50,467 bases of DNA. It comes from a virus. This document shows, one piece after another, positions 32,750 to 41,884 of this stretch. The position numbers were made by a program, and so were the translations under genes. The notes under the pieces are model-generated. The model did not search any database, had not been told where the DNA came from, and saw only the letters and a program-made list of their open reading frames with translations. The stretch is from the IMG/VR virus record IMGVR_UViG_3300046804_002179, positions 1 through 50,467 of that record; one strand, written 5' to 3'. Each line of letters starts with the position of its first letter. Position 1 is the stretch's first letter.

Positions 32750-33732
32750 AAGCCACTCTAGGAGACGCCAAAGCACAGATTGATGTGTCCACTCTGGGCG
32801 TCCCGGCGTGCAGTCCCGCTTTCGTCCAGCTTGTCAACGAGGCCACTCAAAGGCTTTTGATGGGTCCAGATCGTTGGTGGGATGTACATCACAAGATGGC
32901 CATCAACGTTACCGATGGTCTTGTTACCTGGCCTCGCGACATTGCTAACATTGAATCGATTGCCCTGTGCAACCAGCCTCTGACCATTCGCAATGAATGG
33001 TTTGAGTTCCTTGAATCTGGATACGGCCTTCGTAGTTGTGATTCTGGATGCGATTATCAAGCTCTTGATCGAGGTACTGCCGTCACCTTCAAGGATGTCC
33101 GCCATGGATTCACCATCAAGGTAACGACCCAAAAGATCGAGGATGAGGATCAATACATTGGGTTCCTTGGATACGATTGTAAGGGTAACTGGATCAGGAC
33201 TCAGGATTCCACGGGTGCTTGGAGGGACGGTGTGTGGGTGCCGGTGCCGATTAGCCCATCCACTCCGTACACTGGTCAGATCCAATGGGGCTTGGCTGGT
33301 ATCACCGAAGTGGTCAAGCCAAAGACCAACGGTTACATCTCAGTTTACGATTACAATTTTGCCAGTGGGGCCACTCAGAAAATTGCGATGTACGAGTGGG
33401 ACGAGACCCGCCCTGTGTATCGCCGTTCGCTTATTGGAGGGATCCCAGACAACTGCACCAAGCAGGTCACCGTCATGTACCGCCAGGAGTTCACCCCAGT
33501 CGAGAACGACAACGACTTCCTTTTGATCGCCAACATCCCGGCTCTGTCCTCAATGATGCAGGCCATCAAGCTCTATCGTCAGAATCAAATGCAACTGGCG
33601 TCCGGCCACGAGGCCAAGGCTTACCAGATCTTGGACCGCGAAGTGTCCCACTATGTGGGCAATGGCGTGGTGGAACCTTTGCGTATCGACTATCGTAACT
33701 TTGGCGCCGGAAACATTCCGGTCCTCTACTAA
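32746..33732 (+). CDS. Head-tail adaptor / tail tubular protein A-like
   Basis: A 328-residue protein. The N-terminal segment LVNEATQRLLMGPDRWWDVHHKM, at about 28-50, and the helical end (ALSSMMQAIKLYRQNQMQLA) fit the portal-adaptor proteins of podoviruses (P22 gp4, T7 gp11). They form the ring below the portal and hold the nozzle. Middle residues form a beta domain. Position between nozzle and ejection genes agrees. The assignment is from pattern and context. Confidence 0.6.
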   Translation: MKATLGDAKAQIDVSTLGVPACSPAFVQLVNEATQRLLMGPDRWWDVHHKMAINVTDGLVTWPRDIANIESIALCNQPLTIRNEWFEFLESGYGLRSCDSGCDYQALDRGTAVTFKDVRHGFTIKVTTQKIEDEDQYIGFLGYDCKGNWIRTQDSTGAWRDGVWVPVPISPSTPYTGQIQWGLAGITEVVKPKTNGYISVYDYNFASGATQKIAMYEWDETRPVYRRSLIGGIPDNCTKQVTVMYRQEFTPVENDNDFLLIANIPALSSMMQAIKLYRQNQMQLASGHEAKAYQILDREVSHYVGNGVVEPLRIDYRNFGAGNIPVLY

Positions 33733-33733
33733 T

Positions 33734-34492
33734 ATGGCTTGGGCTGGAATAGCAGCAGCGGGTTTGGGTGCCGGGATTTCAACTCTCGGCAACCTAATGA
33801 AGAAGAAGGTTAATGCACCTTCTTATGTGCCAATCGACACTGGCGAGGAAATCAAACGGGCCACTGCGGCCAACCTCAATGTCTTGGGTCAAGCCGAAGA
33901 ACTGGCAACTAGAGTCAACGAAGGGGCCCAGCAGCGACTGCTGAAATCGCTTCAGGCCGCCGTTCCCGGGTATCAGGAGATGGTTGGCCAGACCTCTGCC
34001 AACATCCAAGCCAACCTTGCCGGACAGATCCCAGAGGATGTGCAACGTGCCATTCAACGGGCTGGTGCTTCCAGGGCTGTGGCTGGTGGTGTGGCTGGGA
34101 GTCAATTCGGACGCAACCTCACTGCACGCGATCTGGGTCTGACCTCGTTGCAGCTGATGAATCAAGGCGTGCAGCAGAGCAATCAGTTTCTGGCGAACGC
34201 TCGGCAGAACCTCACCGCACCTCAGTTCGATGTGAGCAATATGTTCGTCTCCCCGGCGCAGCAGCTCCAGGTGACGGCTCAAAACAGGGCGAATCAATAT
34301 CAGTCTGAGTGGCTGCAACGCCAGCTGTCTGCGGCGCAGTCGTGGCAAACAATTGTCGGAGGCGGTCTTAATCAGTTTGGACAAAGCCTCGGGTCCATGG
34401 GTAGCCTTGGAGGCACGCCAGCGCCGTCTCAGCCCTCTACTGGTGCAATGAGTGGCGGTACATTTGGAGCGATGGGCGGAATAATGGGATAA
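33734..34492 (+). CDS. Ejection (pilot) protein 1, 252 aa
   Basis: A 252-residue protein starting with a Gly/Ala-rich hydrophobic stretch (MAWAGIAAAGLGAGISTLG), then a helical, Gln/Ala-rich body (EELATRVNEGAQQRLLKSLQ; NRANQYQSEWLQRQLSAAQ) and a Gly/Ser-rich tail. This is typical of podovirus internal proteins that leave the capsid with DNA and form a trans-envelope channel. ATG 33734 is chosen 1 bp after the adaptor stop; a longer frame from 33653 overlaps the adaptor. It is followed by two more probable ejection proteins. Confidence 0.65.
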   Translation: MAWAGIAAAGLGAGISTLGNLMKKKVNAPSYVPIDTGEEIKRATAANLNVLGQAEELATRVNEGAQQRLLKSLQAAVPGYQEMVGQTSANIQANLAGQIPEDVQRAIQRAGASRAVAGGVAGSQFGRNLTARDLGLTSLQLMNQGVQQSNQFLANARQNLTAPQFDVSNMFVSPAQQLQVTAQNRANQYQSEWLQRQLSAAQSWQTIVGGGLNQFGQSLGSMGSLGGTPAPSQPSTGAMSGGTFGAMGGIMG

Positions 34493-34496
34493 ATCT

Positions 34497-35345
34497 ATGG
34501 CTATTAACGCACAGTTTCCCAGCTGGATCACTGAGAGTCGCATTGCTGAGGCCCAGCTTGGGCAGCAGATGGGACGCAACATCCTCGAAGGGCTGCGCTT
34601 CCAAGAGCAGAAGCGGCAGGCTGCCGAGGAGCAACGTCGTTTTGATGCGATGGCTCCTATGCGGACGGCTCAGATAGAATTGATGAGGGCGAGGACCACT
34701 CAAGAGATTCTCGATGCTGAGAAACAGCGCGAGGCTCTCAACGTTGAGAATAGGTTTAACGCCAATCAGGTGGAGGCCCTGAGGTTCCAAGAAGGTATTG
34801 CTCGATCTGCTGGCAATTACTCTTCTCCTGAAAACGAAGCGTCGTTCTATCGATTCCTTTCCAAGAACCCTGATTTCACTCGAACTGAATGGGCGAAGAA
34901 GATGCAGGAGAATTTTAAGCTGGGCCGAGAGAACGCATTCAAGGCTGAGCAGCTTGAGAAGAGTCTTGCAACTAAAGTTGATGTGGCTGAGATCAGGGGT
35001 CAGCCAAAGGTCACTGATGCTAAACGAACTCTGATGGTTCCAGGTAAGGGTCCAGTCTATGGAACTCAATCTCAGTTGGAACAACTTGCACAGTCCGATC
35101 CTGACGTTAAGAAGGCCCTTGAGGCGGGCACGTTTGGTCCAAAAATAACTCGAAGGCAGACTGAGTTTGGAACTGAAGTTACCACGACTTGGCCAGCTGG
35201 GACTCCTCAAGAGGTTATCGATGATTGGGAAATGTCGGGTGCTTCCGGTATTCAGCCGCCTCCACCTGGAGCCCCTAGAAATACCATAACCAACGCACCT
35301 AGCGGCGGCTTTCAACTGAACGGATACACAATCAGAGCCAAGTAA
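34497..35345 (+). CDS. Ejection protein 2, 282 aa
   Basis: A 282-residue highly helical, Gln/Arg/Glu-rich protein (LEGLRFQEQKRQAAEEQRRF, about 31-50) with a Pro-rich end (IQPPPPGAPRN) and a short beta cap. It lies between two ejection-type genes and is likely one of the virion proteins delivered during DNA ejection. No direct family is recognised. It starts 4 bp after the upstream stop. Confidence 0.6.
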   Translation: MAINAQFPSWITESRIAEAQLGQQMGRNILEGLRFQEQKRQAAEEQRRFDAMAPMRTAQIELMRARTTQEILDAEKQREALNVENRFNANQVEALRFQEGIARSAGNYSSPENEASFYRFLSKNPDFTRTEWAKKMQENFKLGRENAFKAEQLEKSLATKVDVAEIRGQPKVTDAKRTLMVPGKGPVYGTQSQLEQLAQSDPDVKKALEAGTFGPKITRRQTEFGTEVTTTWPAGTPQEVIDDWEMSGASGIQPPPPGAPRNTITNAPSGGFQLNGYTIRAK

Positions 35346-35348
35346 CCT

Positions 35349-38300
35349 ATGCCTATCTACGAGGTTACTCAGGATTCAACTGGTATCACTCTGGAGATGG
35401 AAGGCGATACGCCACCGTCTCAACAGACGGTTGATGCGGCGTTCAAGCAGTATGCTGCAATGAATCCTTCTCAGCAGAAGGGCTTCGTCACCAGCCTCAC
35501 TGATGCCGTACTTGGGCCTGCACCAGAAGCTGTCACTCCAACTCAACCTCCAGCCGCACCGATCAAAGCTCTGGAAGGTGTTGAGGCGACGCTGCGGGCG
35601 CCGATGACGTTTAGAGAGCGTCTTCAGCAGCCTGAAATTCAGGCCAAACGGTTTCCCGCCTTGGCTGCATTGGAAGCTCAAGTCTCCGAAAGTCTTGGTC
35701 GCACGACCATCACAAAGCCTGCTGGATCCAGGCTTGAACAGGAAGGTGTTGGAGCTGCATTTCAAGCAACGCCTGAAAAGCGTGAAGCATATAAGCAGGC
35801 GTTTGAGTCTGCCGGAAATCTGATCGGCCCTAAGACTGCCGCTGCCGCTGGCGTCATAGGTGAAGCCACTGCGGACTTTCTTGAATCGCCCGGTAGTATC
35901 GCGACTCTCGGTATCGGCACAGGACTTAGGAGCGTTGCTTCAATACCTAAAGTGCTTCGCGCGATTGAAGGTGGTGCTACCGCTTCCGAGCTTCAGACTG
36001 CTGCCTCCACCTCTCGCATCGCTCAGAACCTGGAGCGTGTTGCTGTCGCTGGGTTCACGAAGCCCACTGTTGACTCAGCCCTGCTATCAACCCGCGAGGC
36101 TGTTAAGATCATTGATTCCGAAGCTCCAGCTGAGGAGAAGGTTAGGGCCGCGACTCAAGCCGGGCTGTCACTTCTTTTCACTGGCCTTCTTGGCGCTGGT
36201 GCTCGCGAATCCTTCAGGAGCCGCACTGGACTATTGGATGACGCTCAAGCCATGGAGACCTTGGCTGGTCGTCAGATCGCTGCCCGTGATGCTGCACTGA
36301 ATCTCAAGAAGGTTCGTGAGGAGATTGCGTTCACGGAAGCCAACCTTCCAGAACGCGGAGTGGCTGGAACCATCACTCCAGAGGAGGCTCGCAACGAAAC
36401 ACAAATCAGGGCGCTCCTGGCTGAGACCAGGGCCTTGATGGATCAAGCTCTTAACGAGGCTGTAGCGGCTCGCGTTATAGACACTGGCGAGATGACCGCC
36501 ATCGAGAGGCTCCGGGCTCAAGGCGCTGAAGTCTTTGCTCCGGAACGTATCGGAGAAGGCCCTCGTCCTACGCCTCAATCCACAGCTCCAGTTGAGGAAA
36601 TGCTACCGCGAAGGCTTGCCGGGCAAGAGCCATTTGTTGAACCGCTCTCGCGCGAGCTTCCAATCGAAGCTGAGGTTCCTCCTCCATCTGGAAAACCCCT
36701 TCGTACTGCCGCTGAAATCCGGGCTCAGAGAGCTGGCGTTGAACCCCGACCTCTTGAAACGACAGGCGAAAAACTATCTAGAGCACTTGAACAAAACGAC
36801 CAACGAGTTGCTGCCGAGGCGATAACAGAGGCCCTTGAATCAGGAGCCGCACAAGGTGAACCAGTTGTTGTAACTCGAAAACTGATTGAGGCCGAGCTCG
36901 GCATTGGAAAGCGTCGCGTTGGAAGGCGGGCAGCCGAAGAGATAATCACTAGAGAGACAGAGCAGGCTAAAGTCGAGGCTGAGAAGGCTGCTTTCAATGA
37001 GGCGTTTGACAATGTCATCAACAAATTGATAGCCGAGGATCAGGTTAGACAGGCTGAACAGGCTCGTCAGCTTAGGCAGATAGAGGTTGAGCAGTTGAGG
37101 AAACGACGAGAGGAGATTCTTGCCAAGAATCCAAGGCTGAGCGCAGAAGAACGCAGGGCTTTGATCGAAGAAGGGCTGTTCATTGAACAACCTCCTAGCC
37201 CACCAGTTGAGCTTCCGGTTGGCCAATATCCTCCTGAGGGATTCGGAACTGGAGTCATACCAAGTGAAGCCGAGATGGCCCGCCGTGCTGAAGTTCGCGC
37301 GCAGGCTGCGATTCGTGGACAAGCTAAAGCGCAGGAGGCTAAAGGCCGCTTCTCTCAAGCCGCTGAATCACTTACCCAGAGCCTTGAGAACCTTAGGGTG
37401 GATGTGACGCCTGGTGTGGGTGCATTGCCCATCGTTGAGTTCCTTGGACAGAGCTGGAACGGCGCCTTGGTTGTCGCTCAGTCGATGATCAAGGGTGGTG
37501 CTAAGGTGGCTGACGCGATTGAGAAGGCTGTCCGCTACGTTAAGTATGACTTCCAGGGTAAGTTTGATGAGGCTCAACTGAGGTCTGCGCTGGCCAGTGC
37601 TCTAAGCGAGACGCCTAAGATAATTCCCGGCGCGGGACAGAAGCCTAGGACCGCTGCTGCTAGGATTGTTGGGTCTACAGCTGTTCCACTTGATGTACGT
37701 CAGGCGTTGGCAGCTTCACCTGAGGCTTCATATACGAACCAGAAGATGAAGGAGGTTTCCGATACAACCTCCAGAATGACTGCGGATCAGCTGTCCACTG
37801 ATCTGGCCACGACTGATTCCAATACGAGGATTGCTTCAGGGATCGAACTGTTCAATCGAAGGATCAATTCCGGAGATACAGTGGGCGCTTTGGACATGGC
37901 CAGGGTTCTGTCCAAACTTGGAACTCAGCTGGGGCAGTTGGTCAATCAGTTCAAGTTCCTGAAGTCATCCACTCCTGATGGACTTGTTGCTCTTGTTGAT
38001 GCGTCGATTAGAGATGCAGGGGGAAAGGGCCTAACTCCAGAGCTTGCCAATAAACTCAAGGCTGAGATGGAGGTGTTCACTCGAAACCGTGACGCCTTAG
38101 ATGGGATCGACAATGAGTGGGCTGGTGCGATTGAAGCAAATGCCCCAGAGGAAACGATCAACTCGATCAAGAGTCGACGTGCTGAAGTTGAGGCTGCCAC
38201 CAATGCTGCATCAACAGACCTGAACATTGCTCTGGCAAAAGCCAACCCAGCCAGTGCAGCGGATTTGTTTTTGTCGATGGTTCAGGGAAGCGTCTTGTCG

Positions 38301-40208
38301 CCTCTATCCATAGCTCGAAACATTTTATACAACACGATCAATGCTGCCCCAAGAGAGGTGGCTGATATGTCTGCTGCCACCATTGATAAACTTGTCACTG
38401 GCGGACGTGATAACACGTTCAACATCAATGCTAGAACCATCGGAAGGATAAAAGCTTTCTACGAATCACTTCCTCAAGTTACAAAGGTTGTTCTAAAAGG
38501 ATCAGACGCAATTCCGTACGAGGTCGGTAAAGACACCGGAAATCCGCTTAACTTCCTGAGGTCTTGGAAGAACATTTTTGATGCGCTGACTACTGGAACT
38601 GTCGAGAGTCCAAGTCTTCTGGCAAAGGATGTGGTGGCTGGAACTCTTGGAATTCTTCCGGATGTGATGCTTCGTCTGACTGTCGCTACGGATATTCCGT
38701 TCAAGGCTGCTCAACGCGCTGCCACGATTGAAGAGTTTGGAAGGCGTGTTGGACTTTCTGAAAACCAGATTGAGTTGGCTAAGAAGAACATCAACAAGGT
38801 CAAGATCACTGACAAAGACGCGGCCGCAGGAAAGAAGGGCCTGACAGAAGATCAGATTGATCAGATCAATTTCGAGTCTGCGAGGGCTGTATACCAGCAG
38901 GACAACGCGGCGACTCAAGCTGTCGGAAATATCAATAGGTGGATCCAGAACAAAATTGGTCCAGGAGGTTACATACCTTACCGCCTAGTCACTCTGTTCC
39001 AGAAGACTCCTATCAACGTCTTAGGTGAAATCCTGAGTTTCACCCCGGGAGTCGGGTTGATGATGCTCAAGTCTGAGAAGATGACTCCAAGAGAGCGAAA
39101 CATCCTTCTCTCCAAACAGATCATCGGAACTGTTGCTGTCGGCGCATTCTCGCAGTTATACGACAAAGGCATCATCAGCGCACCGCTGGATACGCCTGCT
39201 GAAACCGAGAAGGCCAGACAGCTTGCGTTGTCTCAAGGCGCTATGCCTCCAGGGGCTATCAACCTGACTGCACTTAATAGGTACACAAAAGGTGGAGACG
39301 TTAAGTTCCAGCCCGGAGACAACATTGTAGATCTGACCGTGCTAGGTCTTGGAGGAGCGTTGGCCTCGATGGTTGGAATGGCCAAGCGCGTCAAAGAGCA
39401 GAGCCGCACAGGTGAGAATGACATACTCGCCACAAGCTGGGGCGCCCTGATTGGCAATATGAACTTTGTGATGCAGCAGTCGTTCCTCAAGGGGACCGCT
39501 GACTTCATCAACCTCATCAACAGCAATCCGAAGCAATCGTTTCAGAGGTTTGCCAAGAATATGCTGGTGACCGCCGCTTCTCCGGTGGCTCCAAACATCC
39601 TTGCTGCTATCGACAGGTCTGACCGCGAGTACATGCCCGTCCTGAAGGAGGACACCATTCTTGGCAGCTTCAACAATGAGTTGAACCGAAGAATGAAGGC
39701 GCTTCGATTAATCCTTCCTGGAGAAACTGAGCCAGATAAGCTGCCTCTCAAGCGAGATCTTTGGGGGGAAGCCATACCGCAGACTCCTCCAGGTAGAAAC
39801 CCTTGGATCTACAATCTATTGGATCCGATCCGGATGAAGGCTGTCCAAGCTGATCCTCTTAACGCTGACATCTATAGGCTGTGGCGCCGCACCGGAGAGG
39901 AGAGGGCAATCCCAAGCCTTCCGATGCCCAACATGGAGGTTCGTGGGGTGAAGTTTGAGAGGATGACCCCAGAGCAATACGACCGTTATGCTCAACTGGT
40001 TGGCTTCTACCGAAGGACACTAGCTGAAAAGGTCTACATGAGTGGCGCCTTCGCCAGAGGTGGAGACGAGACGAAGTTGGATCTTCTTGGTCGCGCCTAT
40101 TCCGAAGGCCAGAAGATGGGCAAGTACAAGTTCTTGCAGGAACTCAAGGCCAACGGAAAATCGCTAACGCCACTGACTGAACGTCGTGGATTCGTAGAAA
40201 CAGAATAA
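35349..40208 (+). CDS. Giant ejection / internal virion protein, 1619 aa
   Basis: A 1619-residue protein, the largest in the genome. The N-terminus (YEVTQDSTGITLEMEGDTPP, followed by PSQQTVDAAFKQYA) is a small beta-helix unit often found at the start of phage internal proteins. The rest is long helical coils, with hydrophobic stretches near 180-300 (ATADFLESPGSIATLGIGTG) and 1260-1300 (GTVAVGAFSQLYDKG). No lysozyme or transglycosylase motif was recognised, so it is probably a structural channel protein like T7 gp16 or P22 gp16/gp20 without the enzymatic part. Size and place at the end of the virion operon support an ejection role. Confidence 0.68.
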   Translation: MPIYEVTQDSTGITLEMEGDTPPSQQTVDAAFKQYAAMNPSQQKGFVTSLTDAVLGPAPEAVTPTQPPAAPIKALEGVEATLRAPMTFRERLQQPEIQAKRFPALAALEAQVSESLGRTTITKPAGSRLEQEGVGAAFQATPEKREAYKQAFESAGNLIGPKTAAAAGVIGEATADFLESPGSIATLGIGTGLRSVASIPKVLRAIEGGATASELQTAASTSRIAQNLERVAVAGFTKPTVDSALLSTREAVKIIDSEAPAEEKVRAATQAGLSLLFTGLLGAGARESFRSRTGLLDDAQAMETLAGRQIAARDAALNLKKVREEIAFTEANLPERGVAGTITPEEARNETQIRALLAETRALMDQALNEAVAARVIDTGEMTAIERLRAQGAEVFAPERIGEGPRPTPQSTAPVEEMLPRRLAGQEPFVEPLSRELPIEAEVPPPSGKPLRTAAEIRAQRAGVEPRPLETTGEKLSRALEQNDQRVAAEAITEALESGAAQGEPVVVTRKLIEAELGIGKRRVGRRAAEEIITRETEQAKVEAEKAAFNEAFDNVINKLIAEDQVRQAEQARQLRQIEVEQLRKRREEILAKNPRLSAEERRALIEEGLFIEQPPSPPVELPVGQYPPEGFGTGVIPSEAEMARRAEVRAQAAIRGQAKAQEAKGRFSQAAESLTQSLENLRVDVTPGVGALPIVEFLGQSWNGALVVAQSMIKGGAKVADAIEKAVRYVKYDFQGKFDEAQLRSALASALSETPKIIPGAGQKPRTAAARIVGSTAVPLDVRQALAASPEASYTNQKMKEVSDTTSRMTADQLSTDLATTDSNTRIASGIELFNRRINSGDTVGALDMARVLSKLGTQLGQLVNQFKFLKSSTPDGLVALVDASIRDAGGKGLTPELANKLKAEMEVFTRNRDALDGIDNEWAGAIEANAPEETINSIKSRRAEVEAATNAASTDLNIALAKANPASAADLFLSMVQGSVLSPLSIARNILYNTINAAPREVADMSAATIDKLVTGGRDNTFNINARTIGRIKAFYESLPQVTKVVLKGSDAIPYEVGKDTGNPLNFLRSWKNIFDALTTGTVESPSLLAKDVVAGTLGILPDVMLRLTVATDIPFKAAQRAATIEEFGRRVGLSENQIELAKKNINKVKITDKDAAAGKKGLTEDQIDQINFESARAVYQQDNAATQAVGNINRWIQNKIGPGGYIPYRLVTLFQKTPINVLGEILSFTPGVGLMMLKSEKMTPRERNILLSKQIIGTVAVGAFSQLYDKGIISAPLDTPAETEKARQLALSQGAMPPGAINLTALNRYTKGGDVKFQPGDNIVDLTVLGLGGALASMVGMAKRVKEQSRTGENDILATSWGALIGNMNFVMQQSFLKGTADFINLINSNPKQSFQRFAKNMLVTAASPVAPNILAAIDRSDREYMPVLKEDTILGSFNNELNRRMKALRLILPGETEPDKLPLKRDLWGEAIPQTPPGRNPWIYNLLDPIRMKAVQADPLNADIYRLWRRTGEERAIPSLPMPNMEVRGVKFERMTPEQYDRYAQLVGFYRRTLAEKVYMSGAFARGGDETKLDLLGRAYSEGQKMGKYKFLQELKANGKSLTPLTERRGFVETE

Positions 40209-40209
40209 C

Positions 40210-40428
40210 ATGAAACTCAAAGAACTAGAAAAGCAGTACGGCGACAAATACTGGGGCCAGTGCGTCTTGGAAGCCGCCAAGAAGAATATCTCCCGTGGCA
40301 TCAAGGAGGAGATGGCCGTGCAGTACGCCATGGAAGATCACCTCGACTACATGGAGAAGATGGGCAAACACATGGGGATGAATATGGAGAGCGAGGACTC
40401 CGGCGAAGAGTCGGACATGGAGGATTAG
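40210..40428 (+). CDS. Small protein with acidic tail, 72 aa
   Basis: A 72-residue protein with a helical N-terminus (MKLKELEKQYGDKYWGQCVL) and a very acidic C-terminus (ESEDSGEESDMED). It starts 1 bp after the giant ejection gene and ends the rightward block. Its TAG stop (40426-40428) overlaps the TAA stop of the leftward DUF3310 gene, so the two transcripts converge with no space for a terminator. Function unknown. Confidence 0.6.
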   Translation: MKLKELEKQYGDKYWGQCVLEAAKKNISRGIKEEMAVQYAMEDHLDYMEKMGKHMGMNMESEDSGEESDMED

Positions 40429-40643
40429 TCCGGGTTCACCCCGTACTCACGGTCGATCAGCCTCTGCAGGTAATAGAGGGCCTTCTCCAGGTCCTCTTTG
40501 CCATTTTTAGCCTTATGCCTAGTCACATACTTCACCACATTCCCCTCTAGGAAGTTGAGGTTGTTGGCGCAGATGTAGTCCAAGGGCTGGATAGCGCAGT
40601 CTGTGTAATGGCTTGGCTCGATGGCATTGGCTTTAGATTTCAT
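40425..40643 (-). CDS. DUF3310 family protein
   Basis: A 72-residue protein with the DUF3310 signature: SHYTDCAIQPLDYI (11-24), NNLNFLEGNVVKYVTRHK (27-44) and KEDLEKALYYLQRLIDRE (49-66). This family is common in phages, sometimes annotated as nucleotide kinase or SaV-like, but its biochemical role is unproven. It is the last gene of the leftward operon and overlaps the upstream gene by 4 bp. Confidence 0.8.
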   Translation of the reverse strand: MKSKANAIEPSHYTDCAIQPLDYICANNLNFLEGNVVKYVTRHKAKNGKEDLEKALYYLQRLIDREYGVNPD

Positions 40644-40816
40644 TTGTAAACGGTACGTTTTGGGCGGTGGTTCTTGGCCTTCTCCAAGAGCTGGTTCGTC
40701 TTGGGTTTGACCCCTAACTCATCGAGCATGAGGAGTGCGCCTAGGAGGAGATCCTCCGTCAGCTCCATTTGTTCCTCAAGCCTCTCGATGGCTTTACGGA
40801 GCTTCTCTTCACTCAT
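40640..40816 (-). CDS. Small helical protein, 58 aa
   Basis: Start at 40816, stop at 40640-40642, 58 residues (MSEEKLRKAIERLEEQMELT...). A charged helix pair with a basic tail (AKNHRPKRTVYK). It has 4-bp ATGA overlaps with both neighbours, so it is a genuine link in the operon. No family is recognised. Confidence 0.6.
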   Translation of the reverse strand: MSEEKLRKAIERLEEQMELTEDLLLGALLMLDELGVKPKTNQLLEKAKNHRPKRTVYK

Positions 40817-41055
40817 TTACCAACGAGACCCTTGAGGCTCTTGTTCTGCTCTGACTTGGACCCATTGAGCAGGCTCTCCAGATATAGGTGAGTATTGATG
40901 GTGGCAGTGTGATTCCACTTGTCCGCATCTGGAGTCTTGTACCAATCCCTGGCCACATCGACGTTGAGGATCTTCACCTTCTTCGTCTCCTTGTGGACGT
41001 AGATGAAGGCCATGCCGAAGTATTCGGCGTCAGTGAGTTCAATCGTTTCGTTCAT
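40813..41055 (-). CDS. Hypothetical protein, 80 aa
   Basis: An 80-residue protein, start ATG at 41055, with beta strands in the first half (FGMAFIYVHKETKKVKILNV) and helices after. It overlaps its neighbours by 4 bp on each side. No domain is recognised. Likely an accessory protein of the leftward early operon. Confidence 0.55.
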   Translation of the reverse strand: MNETIELTDAEYFGMAFIYVHKETKKVKILNVDVARDWYKTPDADKWNHTATINTHLYLESLLNGSKSEQNKSLKGLVGK

Positions 41056-41552
41056 TTTAGTTTCAATTTTACCGAATCGCCTTCGGGAATAATGATGGAG
41101 GTTCGCAATACGCAGCCATTGGTTACAGTGAATGGTCCCTTGTAGAGCTCTGATTTGGACGTGGGTTCAGAACCGTCGAGAGTGTAACGTATTGGGGCTC
41201 CAGTATAACATGGAATCAGCTCAATCTTTGAGCTTTTTGTGACTGATGTTTGATCTCCTAGGACAATCTGAGAGGAAACGATCACACGGACCTGTCTTTG
41301 GAAACTCACCTGATAGCGAGTCATCTTGTTTCCGCTCCTAACCGTGTAGGTTCCGGCATCTCCTTCTACAGGATATTCCAGGCTGAATGTCTCGTTGGTT
41401 GCTCTAGGAAGCGGCTTGTCATTCTTGAACCACTGCCAATAAGTGGACGCATAGAGAGGACGCATCGTGGCGGGGATGCCCTCAGTGAGTGTTAGGGAAA
41501 TGGTTTGAGCCGATGCCCCGAACGCTAATAGGGGGAGGATGAGGAGTTTCAC
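41052..41552 (-). CDS. Secreted protein with CHB_HEX_C-type domain
   Basis: A 166-residue protein from GTG 41552, which overlaps the upstream stop (GTGA). The longer frame from 41573 would put residues in front of the signal and is rejected. Residues 1-16 are a signal peptide (MKLLILPLLAFGASAQ). Residues 20-90 look like an Ig-like domain (WFKNDKPLPRATNETFSLEY, a PKD/Ig pattern). Residues 110-160 contain the chitobiase-type motif PIRYTLDGSEPTSKSELYKG. A phage-encoded exported surface protein could modify or mask the host envelope, for example superinfection exclusion. That function is inference. Confidence 0.65.
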   Translation of the reverse strand: MKLLILPLLAFGASAQTISLTLTEGIPATMRPLYASTYWQWFKNDKPLPRATNETFSLEYPVEGDAGTYTVRSGNKMTRYQVSFQRQVRVIVSSQIVLGDQTSVTKSSKIELIPCYTGAPIRYTLDGSEPTSKSELYKGPFTVTNGCVLRTSIIIPEGDSVKLKLK

Positions 41553-41836
41553 CACTTCACTTTGTTGGCCCAATAGGCCGCACTCATCTTGCCCTTGGCG
41601 ATGTTTTCGGCATGACGAGCCTTGAACGATTCGCGCCTAGCCTTGTCTGCCCTAGATTCGCCCTCTCTCTTAGGGCTTCCAGAGACGCCCTGTTGGCCGA
41701 AGCGGATGGTCTTCACCTGGTCGCCTACCTTAGCAACCACCACATGGCTCTTGGTTGGGTGGGAGGGCGTGCGCTTGGGCTGGTTGAAGCCGCTGACACC
41801 AGCGTTCTTGAGGATGGATCGTTGACGGTCGTTCAT
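41549..41836 (-). CDS. Conserved small basic phage protein, 95 aa
   Basis: A 95-residue protein with a strongly conserved-looking end (TIRFGQQGVSGSPKREG then SFKARHAENIAKGKMSAAYW). The RFGQQG and KARHA..IAKGKMSAAYWA..VKW pattern recurs in many environmental phages as an unnamed protein. It is basic with a single helical core, so nucleic acid binding is possible. It is first in a run of overlapping leftward genes, with a 48-bp gap upstream. Confidence 0.7.
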   Translation of the reverse strand: MNDRQRSILKNAGVSGFNQPKRTPSHPTKSHVVVAKVGDQVKTIRFGQQGVSGSPKREGESRADKARRESFKARHAENIAKGKMSAAYWANKVKW

Positions 41837-41884
41837 GGAGAAATTCGTACCTAGTTTTCTGACAGAATCGAGACGCTAAATTGA

